In this document: piece by piece, positions 1 through 13,091 of the stretch
How positions within the stretch are numbered: the first letter of the stretch is position 1
How the letters are laid out: each line of letters begins with the position of its first letter
Assembly: GCF_000208865.1 (NCBI RefSeq)
Contig: NC_018387.1
Coordinates: 1,364,001-1,428,000, forward strand
Direction: 5' to 3'
DNA from: Neospora caninum Liverpool
Lineage: Eukaryota > Apicomplexa > Conoidasida > Eucoccidiorida > Sarcocystidae
DNA: 64,000 bases
Position numbers and translations under genes: made by a program
The notes under the pieces: model-generated
Database searches by the model: none
Told to the model about the DNA's origin: nothing
The model's input: the letters and a program-made list of their open reading frames with translations, nothing else

Positions 1-184
1 GCACTATGCTGACGAAGACAAGCTTCGAGTTTGTATTTCTCGCTCTTCTCGCCGTTTCCCCTCCCGCCGTCTTCTACACCACTTTCTCTGCGACGGTAGC
101 TCTTTCCCTTTTGGTTCTTCCCTTTTTTGCCCGCCTCAGCCCCTCCACGTGTTGCGGCGCTGTGTCTCTTCTCGCCCTTTGCAG

Positions 185-3100
185 GTATACACGTGTTTCT
201 ACTCGCGATCTCCGCCAATGACTCATTCCCGCGCAGCGGCCGCCTCGCCGTCTTTCGCCTCGCCGTCCCCCCCCCCAGTTCTTCACTTCGTAGCCAGTAG
301 CCAGACGCTCTGTGGCGGGCCCTCGACCTGGCGACCCGACCCCCTGCCTGCTCACGCGGCCTTTGTCCAGCTCTGGGAACGAGTTGAAGAAGAAGGCGAA
401 GCAACGGAGAGAGCTGTGTGGATTCCGTGCTTTCTCAAGCTCACTGTGAGCTTCATATGCAGACGCGTGTATCTTCTGGTCGATCCCCATTGCCAGGCGT
501 GCATGCAGGCATTTCCGAGTTATATATGAACAGATGCATGAACCACCGAGAGTTTCGGGTCTTCTTCAAAGTGGGGAACGTAGTGACAGTGCACGAGCTG
601 TTGGGAAGGTCCAGTCCTTGCGCTGACGTGTTGACAGACAGCCCAGAGTCACGCCATACACAGTATTCTTACATATACGAATACATAGTGGTACTGGAGT
701 GTACGTGCAAGCAAATCTAGGCCTTCCACCTTTTTATTTATTCATATATTTCGGTGCATCTTTTTGTAAACTCCTCTGTGTACACATATGTATATAGTTG
801 TAGTGTACGTTACCTTGGGTGTGTGTGTGGTGTTGTTTGGCACCGCTGCTCTCGTTTCTGTTCAGGCCTCGGCTCTTCAATTTGTGTTCCCGCACTTCAT
901 CGCGCGATCCCTAGACTCGCCAGCGCGGCCAGAGCGCCGGTTCCTCCCGCTACAGTTCGTCAAGCTCTGCGACTTGTCAGCCTCGGCGCCGTCGACTCTG
1001 GACAGCGAGCACGCGTGGGCAGTCGGCGCAGCGCGGTCGGGCAAGCACGAGGAAGATGAATTTCCCCACCTCAGGACGCAGAACCTGCGGATGCAGTTCA
1101 CCACCGTCGAGGCCCACGAGGCGTCAACCACCGCCGAGAACGTAAGTTTCCCGCGAGAGACGCGAAAGTCGCGATGCAGTCGCGATTTAACAGAAAAAAC
1201 GGGCAAAGGGAAGGGCCGCTGCCAGTGCGCTGCGGGCGCACGGGTTGGGATGGAAGAACCGGAAGAGGCCCACAGTTCGAGACAGTCCAGCCTTCGCTCG
1301 GTGCACGGCGCACTCTACGCGGGTTTAGGTCCAGGCGGCGAGTGTGGACACGGCAATGCAGAAGAGGGCCAGGGGAGGAAAGGAAGAAGAAACGAAGCGA
1401 CGCCGGGGACCGGTAGGGTTTGCGTTCCCTCGCTTTTCTGAAACTCGAGATGGGTTTTGCCGCTGTCTTCTCTTTCCAGTCGTCGACCCGCGTCCTGCCA
1501 GCTGACCACCTTACTCTCGCCGGTTCCGCTGCTTCGCGCAAGTTCTTCTTCTTTTCTTCGAAAGACGCGACATCTCTGGTCTCGGTTCGGACCTCGACGC
1601 GGCACTTGGCGATGTGGCAAACGATGCTCGTCGGGGCGGAAATGCACAAGCCGAAACAACTCATTGAAGGGTAAAGCAAACGTCCAAACGCCGCGCATAT
1701 CTCTCTGGGCTTCTGTGAATCCCACAGATGTGAACGGACCCCTGCCGGTTACACTGCAGCTTGAAACCGCCGTGAGAGACCATGCAGCTCTAAAGCGCTC
1801 ATGCCCACACCTCTACAGGTGCGAGTCTATATTTGTGCACGCACTTAACTTGTAGAGTCTCCGTGTATATACGCATATCTATATATACATCCATATATTT
1901 ACCTATGTCTAGAATATAGGTACATATGCATGTGTGCGTGGTGGAGATGCGTTTCGCGTGTTTGGCTGGCGCATAAATACGCGTCCAAAGAAGCGGTAGC
2001 TCCTCACTGAAGATGCCTAAAGTGCAAGAGACTTTCCGGTCGGGTCCTCACACGTCGCTGGTCTCCAGCAGTTCCACAGAATCCGTCTGTCTCTCTCTCT
2101 AACTGTCAATTCACGCATGGGTCTGCGTTCCGGCGCCGCGTCTCAAACGGCCTGTTCTCCCTTGGCTTTTTCTCTCAGGTACGAGGGCAAAGTCCGCTTC
2201 GTACTCCCCGCCTTTGCCTCGCGCCGCGCGCCTTCGGGTCCGTATCACCTGCTCTTCACGAGCCCAGAGGGCGAGCTGCGAGCTCGCCGCGGCGGGGCCT
2301 TGCGCCGCCCGCGCCTCTTCAGTTCGTCTCCGCTGCTTTCTCCGGCCTTCCACAAAGCCCCGGCTGCTGCGCACAGCGCGGTTGCTGGCGGCTCACGTTT
2401 GCCAGCGCCGAGTCACCCGTACGTCGCTCTGGCCTCTGGAGAAGAAAAGCTGACTGCGGCGACGCGGCAGGAGCGGCGGCAGCAGTCGCAGTACCTCGGC
2501 CGGCAGCAAGACGACGCGTTCCACGCCACTTCGGGGACCTGTCGCATGCAGGAAGGAGTCGAGGAAGAAAGCCCTTCCGCCGCGACAGGGGAGGGCCACG
2601 CTCTGCTGGAGAGGCCTCACAGCTCTCTGCCGCTCCGGGCGAAGCACCGGCGGTCGGACGCGCCTCTGAGCCCGTCGGCGGGTCCGGCTGCGCCCGCGAG
2701 GCCCTCCACCTTCGCTGAGGGCGGCGGGCGAGGACACGCAGAGCAGGACGCGCGAGACAAACAGCCGGACGCTGCAGGCCAGTGGGTCAGAGAAGAAGCT
2801 GGAGAGCAGGTAAGAGCAAGAAAATCCAGCGCGAATGGAGACAGAAGGAAACGAAACGCAGACAAGGTCCGGACTTGCTTGAGGCCGAAGAAAAGGCTCG
2901 TCTGTCTACGAACGAAAGGGAGTCGCGTGCACCGAAGAGGCGACCGACGAGCAAGCGATAGTAGAGACAAGGGGTTGCAGAGATGGAGCAGAAAAGACAA
3001 CGGAGTTCGCGAAAGGGGGGAGGAAAGCACTGCGGAGAGCAAAGGGAAAGAACGAAGAAGGAAGACGAACGAACAAAGGGAAACAGAAGAAACGGGAGTC

Positions 3101-5511
3101 TGGCAGGAACTTTGCACACAGCATGAGGACCGGATGCGAGTTCGGTTCACGCTTGCGACAAGGAAGGGCAACAAACACAGCAAAAGAAACATGGGAAGGA
3201 CGGCGGCGGTTGCGGTCTTCTTTCTCAGAATTTCTACGACCCTTCGACATCCCCACCACAGTTCCTGGGGAGATACGTCGGCGAATGGTCCATGAGTCGC
3301 TACCATGGAGAAGGAAGACTCTTTGACCATCGTGACAGGCTTGCTTACGACGTAAGAAGCGGGCATATATACACATACAAATATGCATTTCTGTACTTCC
3401 ACATATGCGTATATCCGTGTACGTTTGCCTGCTTGTGTTCACGTACACCTGCGTTTATGTATACGCAAGCAGATGCATCCTGTTCGTCGCATGCTGAATC
3501 GAAGACGCCATCGGGAGTTTTCATAGTTACTTCGTCCCGTTGGGGTAGCAAAGGCATATATATGTATATATATATATATATATATCCATGTATATGTTTA
3601 TGCATGTGTACTTTTTTTGGTTTTGCATTAATACAAAGGATGTGTTAATAAAAGCCACCGGTGGCAAATGGGTGCCTCTGGCTCTCGCTCAGTGCGTTTC
3701 TGTCTACTCTGTTTTTGGGCATTTGTCTTTCTGTTCTTTGTCAGGGAACGTGGGCGAATGGACGACGCTGGGGGCAGGGCGTAGCCTACTCGCAGGACGC
3801 GGTGAGGCAGCCTTCGGGGGACGCAAATCAGGAAGAGAAACCAGCCGAGAGGCGAACGAGAAGAGAAGGGAGCGCAGATCGTATGTCTTCTGGGACTTCT
3901 TTACCTGGCTCGCCACTCTCCACGGCGGAATCAAAATCGCGTGTTGATGTGCGATGAAGAACAAACCGGCCATTCTTTCTGGGGTTTCTTCGAAGCGGCT
4001 CACAGTCGTGCGTTCCCTCCCCTTCCTGCTTTTCCCTGTCTCGCTCTCTGCTGCGGCTTCCGCCCTCTGGTCTCCTGTCTGCGCCTAAGCTCTTCTCCGG
4101 CTCCGTTCACGTTCACCCCAAATTCTTCCCACGTGCGTCTCTCTGTTCCTCGCCGCGCTGCGTCCGTCTCGCGTCCGTTTTCCGGCCGTTGCCCTCCGTG
4201 TCGTGCGCCGCACGGCTTTTTACCAGGATGTTCCTGTGTCGAGTGCCTGTCGCTCGCCTGCAGAACGGCACGTGGTGGAAGCAAGTCGGCACCTTCGTGG
4301 ACGACGAGCTGGAAGGGCCCGTGAGGCTTGCTGTCCTCGAGGAGGCAGACTACGATTTCGATCCGTCCAGAGCCCCCTGCGGTGCGAGCAAGAGCACCGT
4401 TCAAATCCTCGAAATCGAGGTAGGTGCGAAGACGGCCGAGCGCCTGTCGGCAAGGGAGGAAGAGTCGAAACACCGAAACAAAGCAGCAGTCAGCTGGAAA
4501 GTGGAACCGAAAGCGATGACGGAGGCCCTAAGGGTGCGAAACCGAGGAACGGATCGCGGAAAGGGACTTTAGATGTGACAAAAAGAGAGGAGAAAGCAGA
4601 AGATAAAAGGCGAGAGGCATGGGGGCGCGGAACAAGCTGCCTGGCCTCCGTAGAAATGGACGTCTTCTCTTTGGGAGTTAGCTTCTCCCCCTCTCGGTCG
4701 TTCTCGTAAATCGGGAAGCCGTAAGTCGATGCGTCTGTCTCGTCGTTGAACAGAAGCCACGGCAACAACAGAGGAGAGCCTCTCTCTTTTGCCTTTTCAT
4801 GATTCCCTTCATCATTCCCAGCGTGCAGGGCCCCACTTTGCCGCGTGTCCAACGTTTTTTCCATCAGGGCGTGGTCGACGCTGTACATCCGGGCGCCGAG
4901 AAACCTGCATCTGCCACATGCCTCCCAGCAGAAGCTGCATGGTACGTCTCGCGTCATCAACGTGTGGTTGCAGTCTCTTTTGCGTGCATATCCGCATGCC
5001 TATATCTATGGATGTACTTACGTGTGCCACCAGATATGCACATAAGTATGCACTTCAGCCGTGTTTGATTCCTTATTATATATATATATATATATATGCT
5101 TATATTTGAGTGAAGGGTTTATCTGCGCGCGTGCCGGTGCAACATAGCTCCGTGCTCAGGGCGTAGGCGCTCAAGTTGCCCGTATAAAGGCCTCGATATT
5201 CTACACAACATACATCGTGTGCGAGCTGAGCAGTGTGCATGCGGAAAGGTGGCTCTGACCTCTGTGCGGATGTGTGGTTTGTTCGTTCTTTTTAGGACTT
5301 CGGGGCCGCAGCCGAGCATCACGAAGGAGCGCGAGGCGGAGTATCTACCCTTCCTTTCGAGATGGGGCAAGCTTCTTGGGCCGACGGCCGACCCTGACAG
5401 TCCATCTCTCTGGGACCGCCTCAACCGGTCCTTCACTCATATCAAGTAGGTGATCTCAAATTTGTCAAACGAATCTCTCTTCAAACGGCTTCGCAGACTA
5501 CCAGCAACCAA

Positions 5512-5549
<38 letters not shown>

Positions 5550-8500
5550 GTATGTAGATGCCGGTTTATGTTGTGTGGCTGTATCTGTGTTTCTTTGGTC
5601 GCAGCACATGTGTACATGTGAGGGTCACGGGTGTCCTCCTTTTGTTAAATGTTCATCCTCCCTAGGGGGGAAGTGGTTTGGAGTTCTCTGTTTTCAGTGC
5701 CCGTGTTCTGTTCTTCTGGTTTCTCCAGCGGTGTTTCATGTTGCAGTCTTCTTTTTCCGTTTGTTTCGTCTCCCCTCAAGGTTCGTTGACGGCTCCGAGT
5801 TCTTCAGAGCGATGGGTCGAAGCGCCCTGAATGGCCTCATCGCCGGTGAGAGAACATGCACGAAGAGCGGGGGAGGAGCAAGAACAAGAGCAAGCGTGGG
5901 AGGAGGGCGAGAACAGTGGAGAAGGGAAGAGACGCGGAAGCGATAGAGAAGCACATGGAAGAGAGAAGGACTGTTGAGTCTGTCGAACCTCTTCCCCGGG
6001 TTCCCTGCCTTCGAGGTCTGTCTGAGGCCTGTGTCATTTCTTGTCTCGTCCCCCGTAGGTCGCCTTCGCACCGAGAATTTCGTCTACGAAGGCTCCTTCG
6101 TGGATGGGCGAGCAGAGGGAAGAGGAAAAATCAGGAGCATTCACAGCGGGGCAGAATACGAGGGCGAGTGGCGCTCCGGTCTGCGACACGGCAAGGGTGT
6201 TCTGCGACTCCCGCGGCCAACACCCGGAACTCAAATCGTCATTGCTGCCACATTCAAGGTGCGGTGCGCTCTCAACTCTCACAAATCCAGTCGTCGATGC
6301 CCATACCACTCGCGATAGAACTGGGTGTCCACGATGTGTCTGGCGATGTATTTGTAGCCGGACAGGACACGAATCGCGTGGGTTCCCGCCCTCGCCTTTT
6401 ACAAAAGATATCCACAGCGTTCACGCCGCTGCACCTTCCCGCCCACGCGGCAACCCTCACAGGACAGAACGAGTAGTCACCGGAGCACAGGGGCATCCAC
6501 ATGAACCTGCACGCGAGTCCGGGGCTTCCCACAGGATCGTGTATCCACATAAAAGTGCACGCAATTCATGGCTTTCCTGATTTTGTTTGTAGGACGGCTT
6601 CGCGTCGTGCTCGAGCGGCAAGATCGACCTGGAGCGCGCGTCGTTCTGCGAAGACACGAAGGAAATCGAGAGGCGAGTGGAGGGCGACATCGTTCCCTTC
6701 ACGTCCTACGTCGGGGGTCTCCACGACGGGCTGCCTCACGGAACAGGCGTGATGGTGTTTGACAGCTTCATCTACGAAGGCGACTTCTTCGCAGGCTGCA
6801 GAGAAGGCAAAGGCGTGGTGAAAGACATTCGGAAGAAGGGACTCATCCGAGTCGATGGACCGGTAAACCTAGGGCAAGCACACACCCGTGAGACGAGACG
6901 GCAGTGTGTAGACAGCTGCATTATGTGGCATTAAAAGGCATACCATCCAAAGCCGGCGGCTGTCTAGCATGTACCCTGTATTACTCTAGGATACTATCTG
7001 AGATTCGAGCATGCGGAAGAGTTGGCGTTCTTTGTGTTGGTGATACACCACAAATTTTCACCCGAAAAAATCCAAGGGAAAACGGCTTTCCTCGAGATTC
7101 GGCCTACGCCATCCATCGACACACATGAAAACCACAAGTCCACATCCTCAGATTTGCAAATGCACACACACGTGTGTGTGCAGCTGCGTGGTATGCGCCC
7201 CATGTGTATGCCTACACATGGGGTAGCCTATTACATACCCAGAGGTCTTCGTATGCATAAGTGTATACATAATATATACATATATGGATGCGCGGAAGGT
7301 GGCAGTCTGGACCCAAGGGCTTTTTCTTTGTCGGCATGTTTTTCTCAGTGGAAAGACGATGTGCCTCATGGCCGCGTCAGCCGCGTAGTCTACCCTGACG
7401 ACTCTATTTTCGGTGGCGATTTCGTCCACGGAAAGCGGGAGGGTCACGGCACTCTCATCCGGAACAACACGGTCGTCTACGACGGTCTGTGGCGAGATGA
7501 TGTCCCCGATGGACGCGGCACGTTCGTCAATGGTGAGTCCAATCAAGAAAGCCAAAAATCGAAAGCCGAAGTTTTGTTCGGTGGGTCATGTGGAGAAACA
7601 ACAAGTCCGAGTAGATCGAGGGTAGAAAACTGACATATCGAGACAGCCGGTGCAAGCTGAGCGTGGTGATACACGGGAGTATATGATGGCAGGCATATGT
7701 TCGTATATAGATTCAGATTTGCATGCAGACTAACATATAAATATATATACCTATATGCGCGTGCATGCGTTGGTGTGTATATAGATGCAACTCCAGATGT
7801 TCGAAGTTGTTCCCGCGTGGTTCACAGCGTCTGTTCAGCCTGTCGTTTGTCTCTTCTCCGCCTTTCCCGCTGTGTGTACAGAAGAAGGCACTTATGAAGG
7901 AGAAATTCGCAAAGGCAAGAGACACGGAAAGGGCCGGTTCACCTTCCTCAACGAAACAACTGATGCAGGAGAGTTCTGCTTCTACGAAGGAGACTGGGAC
8001 AACGATTTGCCTCACGGCGTTGGCAAACTCAAAGGCCCGTCCGGCAAAGAAGGAGCCTTCCTGTGAGGAAAGGAAAACGAGAAACGATGCGGAGAAACCA
8101 GCGGGGAGGACCGGGAGATGCGCTCATGCGTCCATCTACGATCTAAAAGGAAGGCAGACCTGCCAGCGTTTCTTATTTTTGAAGAGATTTGTACTACAGT
8201 GGAGACGCGTGCGGCCGCGTGCGTTGCAAACACGATCATCGATACAGACCCTTTCCGCGACTTTTTTCCGCCGTTGTTTCGCCTTCGTCGAGCCTGCGGC
8301 AGTGCTTGCATCTTGTTGCTGTCTTGATGTTTGCTCTTTGATGTTTTCTCTTTCTCGCAGATTTGTTCGCGGGCGCATCGACCCCAGCCTCAAGTTGAGG
8401 CGCGCCGACAAGGGCGGCAGCGCCCTAGAGCTTCCTCCGGTCGGGTTTTCGCCGTCGATCAGGTGCGTGAAAGAAGTGGACGGAGTTGGCATTGGCGAGA

Positions 8501-9332
8501 GGCGCTTCCTCACGTAGTGAAAAAAGCGGAGACATCAAGCGTGAGGTCTTTCAGCAATCAGGTGTCTAGATGGAACGAAGGAAGCGAAGAAAGTCGGGAG
8601 GAAAGGACGGAACCGGAAAACAAGTGTTGGTTGTCTCTGTTTCTTGTTCCCGTTGCTGCGGAAATGGGAGATGTTGTGGCGAGAGATCAGCTGGGATGAA
8701 GGTGAAAAGAGACTCCCAACTGTTTGGCCTTCGTTTTCGCTGTTTTTCGTTCCGTTCGTTTCAGCCCCAATCCGGCCTGGTGGAAGGCAGGGACCTCGCG
8801 CCTGAACCGTCTCCATTTGAAGCGTACGCTCGACGACGGCAACACGCGGTTTGGAGATTTCTACGAGTCACAGACCTTCGGTGAGGAAATGCCAGGAAAC
8901 GTAAAGAGGGAAAAGAAGAAGCAGCTCGGTTTGCAAAACTTCAGGCGAAAATTCCTACGAAAGGAAGGAGAGACTAGATTTCGGAATGCAGGGGATCCCG
9001 TCCCGAAACCGGCAATTCTGGTTGAAGGCCGTTTGCGTCTGAAGAACCCGGAAAAGGAAAACGAAGCAGAAGGCAGATATGAACACGGATGAATGCAAAG
9101 GAATGTATATATATAGCCTGTTTGTGTGTGTGTGCGTGCATATCATATTTACTGTGTGTGTCTCCTCGTTTTGTCTATCTCTTCAGCATTTGGTGTGACC
9201 CCAAAAGGTTGCCCTCCTCGCAGCAAATCGGGAGTCGCGCTGCCAGTCTCCTTTCCCGATCTCCTCGAGTTGGACGATGACAGAGGAACTCCCTTTGTCC
9301 TTCAAACCCCATCTGGGCGTCGCATTTCCTAA
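185..9332 (+). CDS. MORN-repeat protein, 5'-truncated by the window edge (17 exons)
   Basis: Exons: 185-445, 866-1141, 1480-1670, 2179-2809, 3229-3351, 3745-3801, 4264-4419, 4868-4941, 5296-5445, 5781-5845, 6059-6258, 6593-6862, 7349-7532, 7882-8062, 8361-8462, 8765-8880 and 9187-9332 (stop TAA). Every border is AG...GT and every splice phase agrees, giving 3,183 nt, or 1,060 residues. The first visible exon opens after a pyrimidine-rich cag, so the start lies to the left. MORN units are clear in exons 5-6 (GRYVGEWSMSRYHGEGR, GTWANGRRWGQG) and 11-14 (YEGSFVDGRAEGRGK, YEGEWRSGLRHGKG, YEGDFFAGCREGKG, YDGLWRDDVPDGRG, YEGEIRKGKRHGKG, YEGDWDNDLPHGVG). MORN repeats generally bind phospholipid membranes or act as scaffolds; in coccidia such proteins often serve the cytoskeleton or cell division. 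The first four exons are low-complexity, and the last three contain no MORN units. The exact role is unknown. Confidence 0.9.
5513..5548. repeat. (TA)n microsatellite in a MORN-gene intron
   Basis: An uninterrupted TA run lies between exons 9 and 10 of the MORN gene. Shorter TA tracts lie in other introns of the same gene near 3561-3585 and 5079-5097. Confidence 0.95.
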
Positions 9333-11690
9333 GCGCACAAACCTGTGGAAAGAGAGACCATCGTTGCAACAGCGAAGCGAAAAGAACGCGTTGTCAAGAA
9401 AGCGACGACGACCGGAGAGAACGGACAGCTGCATGTCTCTCGTATGAACCCACACAGGAACGGGGTATATCCCACACGCATGTGTGTGTTTCTGTGGTTT
9501 TATGTTGGATGAGAAAGAATGGAAAAGGGATACAGCAAGCAACGAATGTGTCTTGCTGCTGGGCCATCCGCGCTTGTGTGCTAGCTCTTGTGTGAAACAG
9601 CAAGTGGGCATTAGTACTGGCGTCAATGCTGGTGTTCCTCAATTGAAAACGCATCACTCTTGTTTCTTCCCTGTTGAATGTACAAACGTTTCATCTGTCT
9701 CGTCTTTTTTCGTTTTCTGTTCCCGTTGGATGCCTAAAGTTTTGCTTTTTCTTTCCTACACGTGCGTCTTCGCATCTTCCCCTAACCCTTCTTTTCAAGC
9801 AGGCAAAGGACGTCTTCTGCGTGTTCTCCACTTATGTTTCTGCCTGATGCACCAACCAGCTGTGCGTCGAGTCTCTTTGGACAGTTCCGAAAGCATGGAA
9901 ACAGAAGCTTTTACCTTTCGCCCCGCTTCGTCCCTCGTCTCGCTTCCCTTCTCGTCGCCTAGTGGCTTTCCCCTCTTTCTTCTCTCTCGATACGGTGACA
10001 AAAGGCGAAAGAACCGTATCAGCGAAGCAGATGCATAACGCTTTCTTCCACCGACACAGGCACTGCACAGAGAGTATACAGTGTTATTGTCTTCTACACT
10101 GGACACCTTCCTCCAGAGGAGACGCCAGATATACCACGTCTTAATGAGGACAGAACAGGCTCGCGGCCTAGCGGAAAACAGAAACATCATACACGTACAC
10201 ACATACGTGCATGCACGTGTGTCTATATATGTATACAGACGCATGTATGTATATATATGTATACAGACGCATGTATGTATGTATGTATGCATATATATGT
10301 ATACAGACCTACCATATATGTATGTATATATATATATATATATACATATATGTGCAAAAACGACCTGTGACGTTCCCATATGCAGTCAGCAATGCTATAA
10401 CGAAAGAAAAGCCTTTTGTTGTTTCTTGTATCTGCTGTTCTTCTAACGCTGCGGTTGTTACCCAGAGAGCACAAAAGCCACCGCGAGCGACAAATCGGCG
10501 CGATTAGCGCGGAGAGTCCCAACCAACAACGAAACAGTCTAAACGTATGGGTCCCCAAGTGACAAATGCACTCCTGTGATATATATGCGGAAGCCAATAT
10601 ATATATATATATATATATGTAGCACCTGATATATGTAGACTGATGCAAGTATGGATATATACACTTTTTATATATATATATATATAGTAGGTTAATAATA
10701 GACCTCATCTTCATAGTGAACGGCACCGCGAATTCGATGCAAAGATGACGAATTTTCCTGGCCTGTCCTTTGGACAGCAAATGCCACTGACGAGCAGTCG
10801 AGTCCCTACAGCATCCCAATGTAGAGCAGCGGCCTATTTCGAGGAATTCTTACGTACGTGCATAAAAAACATGGGTCTACCCCGTATTTCAAAGATCATG
10901 CGTGCATGAATAGATACTTGCTTTAGTGCACGGTGCGCACACTGCTTACAGATATTCGATCTGCATCGACTCGCAATAGCAAAGCAAAAAAGTGGATTCT
11001 GAGCGCTTGGATCATTTTCTTTTGATTCCAATGAGATAGCGTACAGAACAAACGAAGGATCTTTGGAACGTTTCCTGATACGTGGCGCTGCGTTGTCTTG
11101 GTAGGGTATCGTGCACGGCTGTAGACGGAGACGCCTTGTGTGCATAAAAGCGCCGCTTAAACGTAGACCACGCGCGCACTTGCGCTGGCCGCTCTCAGAG
11201 CCAAGTCCCGTGGAAGGCATAACTGGGAAAAAGCCTACATCGTTGATATAAAGCAAAAGTGTTAGAGAATCGGCGACACGCCTGTCGCGCACGTTTGATT
11301 CTGCTTGCTGCCGCCAGGGACTACTGGACAGCCGGCAGGACAGAGCAAGGTGAGACCTGCAAGTCGATATGGCATTCGAAAAATGTCAGGGGAAAGAGAA
11401 AAGGGTACCGCTCTCTTCCGTGTAAGGTATGGTCTCGGGTGATATACAGCAATGACCAACGTGGGAACTATAAAATGACGTCGAAAAACACTGAGAACTA
11501 AACGAGTCACTCGCACAAATGCGACGCCCGCTGGTTCATCGGTGTAGCCTCAATGTACACTTGGATTAGGAAGAAAACAGCAAGATACAACGAGATAGCA
11601 ACAGGACTTACGATTCTTACCGACATCCTCTCTATCCTTTCTTCTGTAATACGCCCTAAAAGCAGTTTTCTCCCTTTTTTCCTTTTACAG
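9333..11690. other. Intergenic, no gene seen
   Basis: This lies between two tandem + strand genes. It contains AT-rich simple repeats and no reading frame with convincing splice borders. It presumably holds the 3' UTR of the MORN gene and the promoter of the next gene. Confidence 0.6.
10204..10353. repeat. Imperfect tandem repeat with (TA)n
   Basis: The unit atatatgtatacagacgcat recurs about three times with changing ATGT/TATG spacers and ends in a TA run (about 10325-10344). Two more TA runs follow at 10597-10618 and 10670-10686. It looks like a replication-slippage microsatellite. Confidence 0.85.
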
Positions 11691-11731
11691 GTTGCCCTGT
11701 GCAGACCTCTAAGTCCCAGTTTTTCTTCGCC

Positions 11732-13049
11732 ATGAGCTTTGTAAGTGTCCCTACTGAAAAGACAAAATCCAGTTTCGAAACCAAACCAGTGGCATTCTCT
11801 TTCTTACCGACGACGAAGTCAACGGAGGACAAGTGTCTTTTGCAAGAGGGGGAGAAAACATTGAGAAAAAGAGACTCGTGTGCCTGGGTACAGGCAGCCC
11901 CCAACGGCGTTGACAGTCGCGAGTCGTGTCCTTCCGGTGCTGTTTTTTGCTCTCTTGGGTTTTTGCTCCCGCAGCGTTTTTGATGTCTTTGATGAAGAAA
12001 CCCGTGGTCGATATATCCCTTTAGACTGACTTTCCTAGTTTTTTTGCCTTCTTCTCTTCGGCTTCTGCTGCCCTTCCCAATCGATGAAATTTCCAGAACC
12101 ACAGCGCTTTGTATCTCCGTCTTTTCCACTCATTTTTTCCGCGTTCGCTGTTTTTTGTCGTCGTCCGTTCGGCATTAAAGAAGTTAGAAAAACAGGGGGA
12201 CGAAGAACGTTTTCCTGTCCATCCGACAGCGACCGCAGAGAGTTTTTCTCAGCGGCACACGATGAATCTCGAGGAGTTTGCCGACGGTAAGCAAGAACAG
12301 ATAAAGAAAGGTGAAAGATAGGAAGGAAAGATGTATACATCCAGATGCATGTCTAGGCGAGTATGCATCTCTATGCGTATGGAGCGGTCTCCCTAGGGAG
12401 AGACGCCAGACACGAAAAAGGCTTCTCTCACCGAAAAGTGCCCGCGAAGGGAAAATAGCATGAAGACAGATACCTACCCAAATGCATGCACCTGCACATC
12501 AATGTATCTACCGTGTTTGTCTAAAAAACCTCTATACATGCATGCATGTGAATATGCGTACGTATACACTGTGGATTCTCGCATTGCGTGAAACTTCCAC
12601 GCTGGCCCGTCATGTCTGCTCCCTTATGGGGCAGGTTGAACGATCGAAAGAATATGCTCGCGTCATCTGTGGTTCCCTTTGTTTTCGTCTCGTGTTCCCC
12701 GCAAGTTTCTCCTGGAGTTTAGATATGGTTTTGGTTTTTCGGCCTTTCCCGTCCGTACCTTCTTACCCCCTCTCGTCCTTCCTTTTTTTCTCACTACTGT
12801 GTTTAACACAGGCGATATTCCCGAGGACGTCCTGAAAGGATGTCTTAGTTCGGATCTGCAACTTCTGAATGGCGATTGGACGATCCTCTCCGACAGGCAA
12901 GAAACCCCACTGCAGGAAAGCTAAGAAAACCGCTCGTATCTACATATATATATATATATATATATGAATACATACCCGTATTTCTTTGCACGTAGGCACC
13001 TATAAGAAGAGTAGTATCCGAATCGTCCCGCATGTACTCACGTGTGGAG

Positions 13050-13091
<42 letters not shown>

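Noticed and set aside
2617..3402. Long - strand open frame over the MORN gene
   Set aside because: It is antisense of exon 4 and the following intron; the + strand exon chain explains the region.
4845..5045. Alternative frame for MORN exon 8 (AWSTLYIRAPRNLHLPH)
   Set aside because: It reads well, but its phase fits neither the preceding nor the following exon; the GVVDAV frame fits both.
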